Shown here: piece by piece, positions 24,565-33,985 of the stretch
Layout: every line of letters starts with the position of its first letter
Numbering within the stretch: the first letter of the stretch is position 1
Source of the DNA: Zopfochytrium polystomum
Lineage: Eukaryota > Chytridiomycota > Chytridiomycetes > Chytridiales > Chytridiaceae
DNA: 64,000 nucleotides
Assembly (NCBI GenBank): GCA_025765615.1
Contig: JAIVFJ010000172.1
Coordinates: 62,001 to 126,000, forward strand
Direction of reading: 5' to 3'
Made by a program: the position numbers and the translations under genes
Notes under the pieces: model-generated
Seen by the model: only the letters and a program-made list of their open reading frames with translations
The model's database searches: none
Told to the model about the DNA's origin: nothing

Positions 24565-26211
24565 TCATTTCTGAAGTCCGTCTTCGCTGTCTGCCTCCGC
24601 ATACGCGGGCAGCCCGGTTGCATCATCTGCCCACAGCCGCCCAGAGTTGGAGCCGCCCGCAGCAAGCTGCTTTTGCTTCCACGCCGGCTCTCCGGACACG
24701 TTGTACCCGGCGGCGCTGCGATCGATCGCGTACACGTCGTTCGCTGCGCGCTGGAGAGAGAATTGGCCGGTGCTGTGGGCCGTGGGGGCGGTGGAGAACG
24801 CTTCAGCGGCAGGGGCTGGAGCCTCGGGTGAGTGGACCACGATAAAGGGCGTGCCGAGCGATGCCGCCGCCGTTGGTGGCTGACTCTGAGTTGCGAGGCT
24901 TTCGGCCAGGGTTCCGTCGTGGCCGCCGTCTCCGTTTCTGTCTGCGGTGGTTTTTGCGGCGCTGGAGTCTGGTCGCTTTGAGCGCTGGCGGCGCCAGGCC
25001 ATGATGGCCACCGCTCCTACGAGAATAAGGACGACAGCGACGCCGGCCACAGCGCCACCGATAACACCGATGGGCACGGATGAAGAATTGCTGGGCGTAC
25101 TTGTGGGAGAGGAGGCCGATGTGGACTTGGGGGAAGACGTTGGCGTCGGATTGGCAAGCGAGGCGGAAATGGCGGCACATTCGACGGGCGGGCTGCCAGA
25201 GCTGTTAGGGAGGAGAGGTTGTTGTTTCCGAACGGTAAGCAGTTTGCGACCTGTAAATCCTGTAGAACGGAAAAGATAATTTAACTGCAAACCGCTCAAG
25301 CCGGGAACTTTGCCGGGAAGCGAGTTGGTGTCGATACTGAGGCGAAAGCTTCGTTAGGCCAAAATCGTTTTTTCAGTTGGGGGCTCGCGTACCAAGTAAA
25401 GTCGATAAAGAGATTTTGAAGATTCGGAAGGCTACCCATCGCCCGAGGGACGTCGCCGTAGACCAGTTGGCGCTCGATTCCACTGCAGGTGCGCAATGTA
25501 AATGTTGTTGGAACACGTTTGAGGTTTTTGCGATAGGATGCTGGAATCTGCATCAACGCCAAAATACTCACAAGGACGCCAAAGAAGTGATGGTACCGAG
25601 TGAAACCGGAATCGTACCGGACAGGTTGTTTCGACCTATAAAACTGCAACCAGTGGTCGGCACGGTCGGAAATTGGCATGGACGGACGCTCACAAGGTGT
25701 TGAGATTTCGCATCGATCCGAAAACATCGGGCAGCTTTCCGGACAGCTGGTTGGTGAACAGCGTCAAATAGCGCAACTCAGTGAGCTTTCCGATGTCGGC
25801 TGGAACGGTCCCTGTGATTGAGTTCAACTCAAGGTTCCTGCAAGCGCATGATCGCGTTCTTGTCAGAGCAAGCAATGCCATCAGTGCACCTACAAGGTTC
25901 TCAGCGCGGTCAGCTGGAAAAGGCCTTGTGAGAGCGATCCGCGGATGTTGAGGTTGCTCAGAACGATGTCTGTGACACGGCCGTCCGTGCAGTTGACGTA
26001 CGAGTTGTACATGGTGTTCGTGTAATCGCAGCAGTTTCTGTCGGGTGAGGGAAGCTTAAGATCAGGGGGAACGGTACAAGAGGATCCCGCCGCGAGTTTG
26101 AAGCCAGTTGGCAACCACTCACGCTGGGAAGGATATGCCTGGGAACGAGCTCTTGACTAGATCGCAGTCTGCGGGAGTGGCGGCGGCGGTGGCGGTGGTG
26201 GTTGCTGCCAT
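24565..26211 (-). CDS. Leucine-rich-repeat single-pass membrane protein
   Basis: The gene reads from about 26,211 down. The N-terminal exon (DCDLVKSSFPGISFP) is followed by NCCDYTNTMYN and CTDGRVTDIVLSNLNIRGSL, the cap seen before plant-type LRRs. The repeats include NLELNSITGTVPADIGKL, LTLFTNQLSGKLPDVFGSM and NNLSGTIPVSLG. The C-terminal exon has a Ser/Thr/Pro stem, a membrane helix at about 25,090-25,010 (VIGGAVAGVAVVLILVGAVA) and a basic stop-transfer (WRRQRSKR). An about 130-residue cytoplasmic tail follows, with no kinase domain. There are about six exons; boundaries are approximate and the short exon near 25,260 has two possible frames. An N-terminal signal peptide is not obvious from the chosen ATG. 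A surface receptor or adhesion role is inferred from architecture only. Confidence 0.7.
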
Positions 26212-26391
26212 GGTTGCAAAGAGCTCTTTGGAAAAGGGCAGAAAAAAAAAAGCTATTGAATCCGGTCCCGAACAGTTGTGTGGCGCGGTTGGGTTTGGTT
26301 TGGTGTCAAAATTTGAACTCCGCATTTCATGAGGCCCGGTGGCACACATACAGTGTACTGTACATGGCATGTGAGCGATATCACTCCACAC

Positions 26392-27890
26392 CTCCTAGGC
26401 TACATGCATTTCTACACATTGCCAGCATCCCAGCATCAATTGCTCACTCCACCAGTTTTTCTCTGCATGTTTATTATTTATTATGAAACTTATCTTTTCC
26501 CAAAAAGGCGATTATTTCTATATGGTAAAACCCACAACACAAGGGACTTGTCTTCAGATGTCAGTATTGACGACTTTTTAAATAGCGTGTTACTGCCTCA
26601 AGGTTTCCAGTCTTGAGTTGTTGATGGCTGGTGCCATGGTAGTGGCAAACCATGGCAAATTTATTGAACGTTCGACAGGGGATCCATCATGTTTTTGGCA
26701 GAGAACGAATTGAGGCTTCTTCAAGCCTTATCTCTAAGATACATATATATAGGTCTTTATATAAAGGATTGTTCATTTGTTCGCACCTACAAAGTACAAT
26801 ATGCATTTTTTACTTTCTGGCGTCTTTTTTTGTTTTGGCAATCCCTTATAGTACATGTGAGAAAAGGCAAAAATGGACCAGTGGGATTCAAACTCCATTT
26901 GAGCGTAGCCAAAGTACCACCAAAACCCACTCTTTTCATATTTCCAGAAAACCTATCTGCCAGAAAAAAAAAGAAAAATACAGTGAAGGACATCAAAAAC
27001 AAGCAAATTTACTCAACACAATAAAACAGCTGTCACTACTTACACAAACCACCCTATTTCCAAAGATTTCTCCCCACTATAGTGCATCAATTAAAGTAGA
27101 AACTGTTAAACCACTAATTGAATGGCCAGAAAATTGGCGCATTAAATTAGTAGAATTTTTTTTCTCTGCAGTAATGAACACTTCTTCTGGTTGAGGAGAA
27201 TCATTTGGCATCTGGGAATAGGGGGGCTTACATAGGCCTGAACGAAAGTTTAAATAGGGGAAGCTCGATTTCGAATTTGCCTGTTTTTGATATCCCGCGC
27301 TGTATATACAAATGCTGCGTATGTTATATTCCTAGATGATTGGAACCATGTACACATATACTTTCAATCATCTGGAAACCTATCGTTGCAAAAGATGCCT
27401 AGAATTTTACTAGCCACTGAGCTACAATTGCCATGTTGTCTTCTTACTGGCTAATAGTGCTGGTCAACATCGTGGGGCGGTGCTCAAACCCCTGTCAGGA
27501 ACAGCCCCACATACTTTTTATATATATTGTTTGTTTCATTGAAAAATTGAAGGGCATTGACAGACATTCTGTCGACAGGCTTTTTAGCGACGCCATAATT
27601 ATTTTGGCAAAAGAACTTGTCAGGGGAAATGGGTGGGCCCTGACAGGTAGGGGCAGTTTGTCAGGGAAAACGTGGTTCAATGACGGGGAATTCCGTCAGG
27701 GAGAATTTGAGCGACAAAATCCAATTTGGGATGGCACACCCAATATCCTTTCATTTGTTTCATGGCCTTCCAGTGTCTACCTGTCAGTCGCTTTGGGCTT
27801 CCTGTTTGTCTGTCTTTGGCTCTGTGCCCATAAACATAGCCATACAAAGACAAAAACAAGAAAATTTCTCTTGAACCACCCATTGCATCC
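26392..27890. other. AT-richer intergenic DNA, no confident gene
   Basis: GC content falls sharply compared with the genes on the left. Several ORFs of 60-180 codons have low-complexity or transposon-like composition but no recognisable domain. A cluster of TGTCAGGG-like motifs and a GTGGGGC/GCCCCAC inverted pair lie at 27,470-27,710. Old, decayed mobile DNA is the likely content. Confidence 0.35.
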
Positions 27891-27923
27891 ACACATGTTA
27901 TGAATCACCCTCTGGAAACCTCT

Positions 27924-28023
27924 GGAACCTTCTAGAACATTCCTTCATGGAACCTTCTGGAACCTTCTGGAACATTCTAGAACATTCCTTCATGGAACCT
28001 TCTGGAACCTTCTGGAACCTTCT
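27924..28023 (+). promoter_or_regulatory. Dense heat-shock-element array in the LTR U3 region
   Basis: These 100 bases divide exactly into 20 pentamers. Eighteen are alternating nGAAn and nTTCn units in runs of 4, 8 and 6, separated by two TTCAT pentamers that keep the 5-bp phase. Heat shock factor trimers bind three or more such alternating units, so this is a very strong predicted HSF target. The 3' LTR has the same array at 31,945-32,044 with one unit mutated. Confidence 0.8.
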
Positions 28024-28086
28024 TTGCTTTCCTGACTTGTCTTGTTGTCATTGGTATCATTGGTATCATTGTATTACTAATTGCTC

Positions 28087-28101
28087 TTTCTGGAACTTTC
28101 T
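28087..28101 (+). promoter_or_regulatory. Proximal three-unit heat-shock element
   Basis: TTTCT GGAAC TTTCT is a perfect nTTCnnGAAnnTTCn element ending 31 bp upstream of the LTR TATA box. The 3' LTR copy is at 32,108-32,122. Confidence 0.75.
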
Positions 28102-28132
28102 TTGAGTCTTGACAAGGAAGACTCTCAAAAGG

Positions 28133-28139
28133 TATAAAA
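28133..28139 (+). promoter_or_regulatory. LTR TATA box
   Basis: TATAAAA lies in U3. The predicted transcript start at about 28,168, deduced from the self-priming complementarity, is 35 bp downstream, the normal spacing. Confidence 0.75.
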
Positions 28140-28250
28140 GGGGGATGGGGGACCTGTCCCATCCCTCAAGTGAATTATTGTTTCCAATACAATCATCACT
28201 CCTCCCAGTTCCTTGTCTGCCTTGTCCTGTCCTGCCCTGTTCCTGACATC

Positions 28251-28261
28251 ATAATTCACTT
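28251..28261 (+). other. Candidate self-priming primer-binding site
   Basis: ATAATTCACTT begins two bases after the 5' LTR. It is the exact reverse complement of AAGTGAATTAT at 28,168-28,178 inside the same LTR, just where transcription should start. Tf1/sushi chromoviruses prime reverse transcription with the 5' end of their own RNA through an 11-nt match of this kind. No tRNA-type primer site was recognised here. Confidence 0.7.
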
Positions 28262-28288
28262 CACCCTCTCCTACTACTCTCTGCCATC

Positions 28289-28797
28289 ATGTCTGACCCA
28301 AACAACACCTTCCCTGATGCAACTGCCTTCCAAGCCTTGATGGACAATTACAAGCCCTTTCAAGACAGACACACCAACTTCAAGAACAAGTCCTTCACCA
28401 GCAGCACCAGCTCCAACAACAACTTCACCAACAAGAACATCAAGCTCTTCCCCTGCCCCAAGCCAACCAAGCAAGAGAGCCCAAGGTTCCCAGCCCTGAC
28501 AAGTTCACTGGGCTGGCCAAAGACCTCAGGAACTTTATGGCCACTGTGGAGAATGTCATCCTTCTCCAACCTTCAAGATTTCCCAGTGAGCAAGTCAAGG
28601 TTCTTTTCACAAGCACCCTCCTTTCTGGTCAAGCTCAATCATGGTACAGATCTCTCCCAAGCACACCCACCACCCTGCAAGAGCTCTGGGAAGGGCTGGA
28701 GGCTACCTTTGGTGACCCCTACGCATCTTGGACAGCAAGATCCAAGCTCAAGCATATCAAGCAAGGAAAGCAATCTTTGCTCTCAAGCCCTTGATTC
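28289..28797 (+). pseudogene. Frameshifted, truncated gag of the chromovirus
   Basis: An ATG at 28,289 (MSDPNNTFPDATAFQ) opens a frame that is coding-like to about 28,480. The capsid homology then continues in another frame: SPDKFTGLAKDLRNFMATVE, LLSGQAQSWYRSL and LEATFGDPYAS, a typical Ty3/gypsy retrotransposon gag core. It stops near 28,795. The expected nucleocapsid zinc knuckle is absent. Confidence 0.8.
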
Positions 28798-29050
28798 AAG
28801 ATTCACAGCCAGCCAAGACTAAAGTTCCACAGTTCACAGTTCACAGTCAAGATTCAAGTAGAGCTCATAGAGCTCACAGTCATGGCCAAGACTCTAGTTC
28901 ACAGAACCCACAGTCAAAGATTCAAGTACCACAGTTCACAGTCCACATTCAAGATTCAAGTTCCACAGCTCACGAATCTTTGACTGAGAGTTCTGTTCTT
29001 GGCAAAGACTAAGAATCACAGTTCCCAGTCAAGAATTCATGCCCCACTGC
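28780..29050 (+). repeat. Low-complexity CACAGTTCACAGTCAAGATTC-like tract replacing late gag and protease
   Basis: This stretch is built from repeated CACAG, TTCACAGT and CAAGATTCAAG words. It sits exactly where the zinc knuckle and aspartic protease should be. It translates to Ser/Gln/His-rich text in one frame but has no retroviral motif, so it looks like an expanded simple repeat filling a deletion. Confidence 0.65.
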
Positions 29051-29066
29051 TGAAGAGCACAGGAAC

Positions 29067-31916
29067 TTGGACCCATCAGACCTTTTGCTGGCATCCAAGC
29101 TACCAAAAGAATATCTCCCTTATGCTGATGTGTTTTCCAAGACCAAGGCAGACCTGCTACCAGCTCAGAGGCGTTATGACTGTGAAATCCCACTCAAGGA
29201 TGAAACTTGCAGCCCACCTTTCAAGCCACTGTACCACCTCTCTCCACCAGAAGCCAAGGCCCTCCAAGAATACATTGAAGAAATGCTGAACAAGGGATTC
29301 ATCCAACCTTCCAAGTCACCAGCTGGAGCTCCCATCTTTTTTGTCAAGAAGAAGGATGGGGGGCTGAGACCCTGCGTGGACTACAGAGATCTCAATGAGA
29401 TGACAGTCAAGAACCGCTATCCACTGCCTCTCATCTCTGAATTACTGGACAAACTGAGCCATGCAAGGATATTTTCCAAGATTGACCTCAGAGGTGCCTA
29501 CAATTTGGTCAGAATTAAGTCCCGGGATCAATGGAAGACTGCCTTCAGATGCAAATACGGTCACTTTGAGTACTTTGTCATGCCCTTTGGACTAACCAAT
29601 GCTCCAACTATTTTCCAAGGCATGATGAATGACATCTTCAGGGATATTCTGGACCTTTTTGTCATTGTCTACCTGGATGATATCCTGGTATTTTCGTCCG
29701 ACACTGCAAGCCATATGGGACATGTCAAGACTGTCTTGGAGAGACTCAGACAGCATCACCTCTATGCAAAGCTGGAGAAGTGTGAATTCCACTAGACCTC
29801 CATTGGTTTTTGGAGTTCATTGTGTCTGACAAAGGGATCTCCATGGCACCAGACAAGATCCAAACTATTCTTGAATGGAAGGCTCCAAATTCCATCAAGG
29901 ATGTTCAAAGCTTCCTTGGATTTTGCAACTTCTACAGAACCTTCATTGCCAACTATTCTGCCATAGCCAAGCCTCTCACTGATCTCACCAAGAAGACCAC
30001 CAAGTTTGAATGGACCCCAGCAGCAGAGCAAGCCTGGCTAGCTCTTAAGACAGCAACCACAAGTGCACCACTCCTTAAGCATGTGGATCCCTTGCTTCCC
30101 TTCACCTTGGAAACTGATGCCTCAGACTATGCCCTTGGCGCTGTTCTGTCCCAGCCAAGCTCTCAGGAACCCTCTGCTCCTCTGCATCCAGTGGCGTATT
30201 ACTCCAGGAAGCTGTGCTGAGTGTAACTACACAGTCCATGACAAGGAGTTGCTTGCAATTGTGGAAGCATTCAAATTCTGGAGACACTACTTGGCTGGTT
30301 CTAAAGGCATCTCTGTCTATTCTGATCACAAGAACCTCACCTTCTTCAGGGCAAGGAGGTTGCTCAAGCAGAGGCATGCCAGGTGGGCTGAACTGCTCTC
30401 TGAGTATGACTTTAAGCTGTGCTATTCTCCTGGCCACCTTAACACTGTGGCTGATGCCCTGTCAAGAAGAACAGACCTTGCACCTGAAGGGGGAGATGGT
30501 TTCACCCCACCATCCAAGACACACCTTTCATTGCTTCCTGACAGTGTGTGGGCCCATGCTATTTCCAAGGACCACAAGCCTCACAAGATTCAAATCAGCC
30601 AAGAAGAGGAAAAACTTGAGATACTCAAGACAAGGCATGATGCAGCAACAGCTGGACACCCAGGAGAGCACAAGACCTATGAGCTTGTTTCCAGAGACTT
30701 CTACTGGCCAGGCATGAGGAAGTACATCAAGAACTATGTCAGCAGCTGTGAAACCTGTCAAAGAAACAAGTCCAGCAGACACAAGCCCTATGGACTTCTG
30801 GAGCCCCTCCCAATTGCCATCAGCCCTTGGTCATCAATATCCATGGACTTCATTGTGAAACTGCCCCCATCCCATGGATTTGACTCTATCCTTGTTGTCA
30901 TCTGCAGAAGGACAAAGTTGGCCCATTTCATCCCCTGCACTGAGAATATAGATGCACAAGGAACAGCAGACCTGTTTTTGCAGCACATATTCAGGCTCCA
31001 TGGGCTGCCTCAGTCAATCGTCAGTGACAGAGGACCACAGTTCAGATCTCAATTTTGGAAAGCACTCACAGCAGCCCTTGGAATCAAGTCTCAACTGTCA
31101 ACTGCTTATCACCCTCAGACTGATGGACAAACAGAAAGAACAAACCAGACTCTGGAGCAGTATTTGAGGTGCTATGTCAGCTATCAACAGGATGATTGGC
31201 CCACCCTCCTTCCACTGGCAGAATTTGCTCTCAACAATTCTCTCCACTCAAGCACCCAGCTATCTCCTTTCTTTGCAACCTATGGCTTCAATCCAAGAGG
31301 AGATCTTCTGGGACAAGAGACCCTATCCAATGTCCAAGCTCCTGCTGCGGCTTCACACTTACATAAGCTCAAGATCATCAACTCCTTCCTGGACTCCACC
31401 CTGAAGCAAGCCCAAGAAGATGCCTCAAGATTTGCCAACACTCACAGAATGGACCATGACCTTGCTGTGGGTCAGCAAGTTTGGCTTCTGAGGAAGAACT
31501 TGCAGACCAAAAGACCAAGTCCCAAGCTAGACAACCTCAAGTTGGGTCCTTTCAAGATCTTGGAGCAAATCAATCCAGTCACCTTCAAGCTGGATCTCCC
31601 TGCATCCATGAAGATCCACCCAGTTTTCCATGTCAGCCTTTTAGAGAAGTTTGTGGCCAATTCCATTCCAGGCAGAGTTGTTCCTCCTCCTCCTCCAGTT
31701 GAGGTAGAAGGTGAAGAGGAATTTGAGGTTGAACAAATCTTGGATGCCAAGTGGTTTGGAAGGACACTCAAGTTCCTTGTTAAGTGGAAAGGTTACTCAG
31801 ATGCTGACAACACCTGGGAGCCTGAGTCAAACCTCACTCACTGCCAAGACCTTCTGCTCGAGTTCAAGACCAGGTACCCCACCAAGTTGCAGAAGAGGCC
31901 TAAAAGGGGGAGATGA
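29067..31916 (+). pseudogene. Broken pol of the chromovirus: RT, RNase H, integrase, chromodomain
   Basis: Reverse transcriptase occupies about 29,100-29,790 ([38 protein letters not shown] with the catalytic DD). A TAG in place of a probable Gln codon at 29,793, followed by a frameshift near 29,805, breaks it. The thumb and RNase H follow (FLGFCNFYRTFI, ETDASDYALGAVLS), with a second frameshift near 30,215 at YYSRKL. A 617-codon frame then carries the rest of RNase H (SDHKNL, ALSRR), the integrase HHCC finger (HPGEHKTYE, CETCQRNK) and the catalytic core with DFI, DRGPQF and the Glu of GQTERTNQ. It ends in a chromodomain (FLVKWKGYSDADNTWEPE at about 31,770-31,825). All active-site residues are present, but the polyprotein cannot be made from this copy. 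Confidence 0.92.
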
Positions 31917-32269
31917 TGTTATGAATCACCCTCTGGAAACCTCTGGAACCTTCTAGAACATTCCTTCATGGAACCTTCTGGAACCTTCTGGAACCTTCTA
32001 GAACATTCCTTCATGGAACCTTGTGGAACCTTCTGGAACCTTCTTTGCTTTCCTGACTTGTCTTGTTGTCATTGGTATCATTGGTATCATTGTATTACTA
32101 ATTGCTCTTTCTGGAACTTTCTTTGAGTCTTGACAAGGAAGACTCTCAAAAGGTATAAAAGGGGGATGGGGGACCTGTCCCATCCCTCAAGTGAATTATT
32201 GTTTCCAATACAATCATCACTCCTCTCAGTTCCTTGTCTGCCTTGTCCTGTCCTGCCCTGTTCCTGACA
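31917..32269 (+). repeat. 3' LTR of the chromovirus
   Basis: Same length as the 5' LTR. The differences I see are one A/C and one C/G inside the heat-shock array (the latter breaks one TTC unit) and one C/T near the end. The TATA box is at 32,154-32,160. Confidence 0.95.
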
Positions 32270-32274
32270 ACACA

Positions 32275-32865
32275 GAAAGACACATCTCCAACTCCAGTCA
32301 CTCGGAGTGGACTATTTTCAATTTTTAGGGGAACGAGCGAGTTGTTGTTGTTCTTGTTGTTCTTCTTCTTCAGACCCTCCAAGTTGCAATTTGTCGCCAG
32401 CCAGAGGTGTTGATTGGCCAGTTGTTTTTTTCAACAAAACAGAAAATTTTGTTCCGCCAGACAATTCCTTGTCTATTCAAGATCTGACGATTTGCTAATT
32501 CGCTGTGCCCATATTTGCATTGGCACATCCTCCCCAGTCACGAAAAGTCATCATTGCATGTTGCTTTCATCTGGAGTGTCATTTGCTTCTCGGACTGGAA
32601 CAAGTACAAGCTGCATTGCTTTTGCCTTTGTCTTGCGCAAGGCTCGAGGAGTTGGGGTTGGCATCACCGAGGGATCAATTCTGCCTTGGTCCTATTGCTG
32701 TGAGAGTGAGATGTGTGAGTACGAGTGTGATGCAATAAAGCCCGTTGGTTGAGTGATTGTGACAACGCAGCCCAGCGGGGTGCGTTTACGATCGCAGATG
32801 TTTCTGTGTGCGAGTTCCCTGATGGCAACCTTCCGATTCCTACATAGTCAACTCCCTTCTCTGTC
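32275..32865. other. Flank right of the chromovirus, no gene recognised
   Basis: Short ORFs only, with GTT and CTT simple runs at 32,341-32,375. The sequence joins smoothly with the left flank once the element and one ACACA copy are removed. It leads directly into copia-like sequence. Confidence 0.35.
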
Positions 32866-33470
32866 TCCGTGTTAAGCACATGGAAACAAAATTGAGATAT
32901 GTTGAAGATCTGATTACAGATGGCAAAATAAAACTAATTTATTGTCCAACTGAATTAATGATTGCTGGCATATGAACCAAACCCTTACCAAGGTACAATT
33001 TCTGAAGTCGAGTTCATTACTTGGATTAAAGAGTTACAGAAGGATTTCCTTAAACAAAATCGAAACAGTTCAGCTACTAAGTCACGGTTTTTCCTCTTCT
33101 TAAAGAGTTTTCCGTTGGAGATAATCAGGCCTGGTTCGACTCCAGGAGGTGATTTTCCCTATGTAAAGTATTCTGAATATCGAGACAGTTTGTGAATCAT
33201 AACACTCCTGAAATTGCAAGGGGGTGTTGAAATATCCCCACTTTCACTTGTGATTGGTGATGTCATACTTGCATTTTTGTAAGCCCTATCAAATGACATA
33301 AACAAGCGTTTAAAGTCTAAGGGCCCAATCAACCAATTTGACAAATTAAGCTTTACCATCAAATGCACACAGTATAAAAGGAGAGTAATAAATTCATCAA
33401 AGAATAGTGCAAGAAAAACATTTGACTAAGAACTGACAAAATCAACGAGACGACCCACTTTCTCTCAACA
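32866..33470 (+). mobile_element. Ty1/copia 3' remnant: RNase H tail plus LTR
   Basis: At 32,866-32,990 the plus frame reads VKHMETKLRYVEDL, then KLIYCPTELMIAG, a stop, and TKPL. This is the conserved end of copia RNase H (H-x-RDLI and YCPTEEMIAD-TKPL blocks) with one stop. About 230 bp later a purine tract (GCAAGGGGG) precedes TGTTGAAATATC, the start of an LTR. No integrase or RT remains. Confidence 0.75.
33225..33470 (+). repeat. Copia-type LTR, about 246 bp
   Basis: It starts TGTTGA and ends TCAACA, a 6-bp inverted end repeat, and is directly preceded by a polypurine tract. TATAAAA lies at about 33,373. The matching 5' LTR is not in the immediate region, so this is a 3' LTR left after truncation. 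Confidence 0.65.
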
Positions 33471-33801
33471 TCTTCTTCTTGACTTCTACTTCTAGCCACT
33501 ACTTTTGCTTGCAAACCTGCCGTGTTTCATCCAGCAGCAGCGCCAGCCAGCGGCGGCAGCAGCATGGGCGGCTGGTAGGATTATTACTGATGTGCATTGA
33601 GTGCGTGCGGGTCGTGTGCAACGGTCGCACGGAAGCATGCGTGTGCTGCAGTGTGTGAGTGTGTCCACGTCGCCCATGATGTGATGGCCCTTTCGGGGAG
33701 GTTCGGGTCAGGGTTCGGATACAGCAATACAGGAGGACATCCGCAGACTCGTCGGCCCACTCCCAAACCTTCTTGTTGGAATAAAGGTCAGCGGGCGGGC
33801 G

Positions 33802-33876
33802 GGAGAGTCAGAGAGACAGAGAGACAGAGAGGGAGAGAGCGATAGAGCGAGAGAGCGAGAGAGAAAGAGAGAGAGC

Positions 33877-33946
<70 letters not shown>
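33802..33946 (+). repeat. GA microsatellite in the 5' leader of the hydrolase gene
   Basis: About 145 bp of GA-rich repeat, pure (AG)n over the last about 60 bp, ending 40 bp before the ATG at 33,986. It is the strand mirror of the CT tract after the same gene. Confidence 0.95.
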
Positions 33947-33950
<4 letters not shown>

Positions 33951-33985
33951 AAAAAGTGTCTCTCTCCACCACCTCCTCCACCAGC

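Larger units (their letters stand above)
27896..28248 (+). repeat. 5' LTR of the chromovirus
   Basis: 353 bp, starting TG and ending CA. It contains the heat-shock-element array (27,924-28,023), a proximal heat-shock element (28,087-28,101), TATAAAA at 28,133-28,139 and a predicted transcript start near 28,168. Confidence 0.95.
27896..32269 (+). mobile_element. Ty3/gypsy LTR retrotransposon of chromovirus (Tf1/sushi-like) type, internally defective
   Basis: The element has two 353-bp LTRs (27896-28248 and 31917-32269) that begin TGTTATG and end CTGACA, and differ at only about three positions. It is flanked by the 5-bp direct repeat ACACA (27891-27895 and 32270-32274), an intact target-site duplication. 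Inside are a gag remnant, reverse transcriptase, RNase H, integrase and a C-terminal chromodomain in Ty3/gypsy order, then a polypurine tract at 31,902-31,916 against the 3' LTR. A candidate self-priming site lies at 28,251-28,261. Coding capacity is lost: gag is frameshifted, the end of gag and protease are missing, and pol carries a stop and frameshifts. Near-identical LTRs indicate recent insertion, probably with help from an intact relative. Confidence 0.95.

Noticed and set aside
27977..28162. Small minus-strand ORFs inside both LTRs
   Set aside because: They are by-products of the repeated heat-shock pentamers. No start context, and duplicated only because the LTRs are duplicated.
33125..33150. 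tRNA T-arm-like text (CCTGG TTCGACT CCAGG)
   Set aside because: The T-arm is good, but no anticodon arm with a 7-base loop or matching acceptor stem can be drawn around it, and it lies inside the copia remnant.
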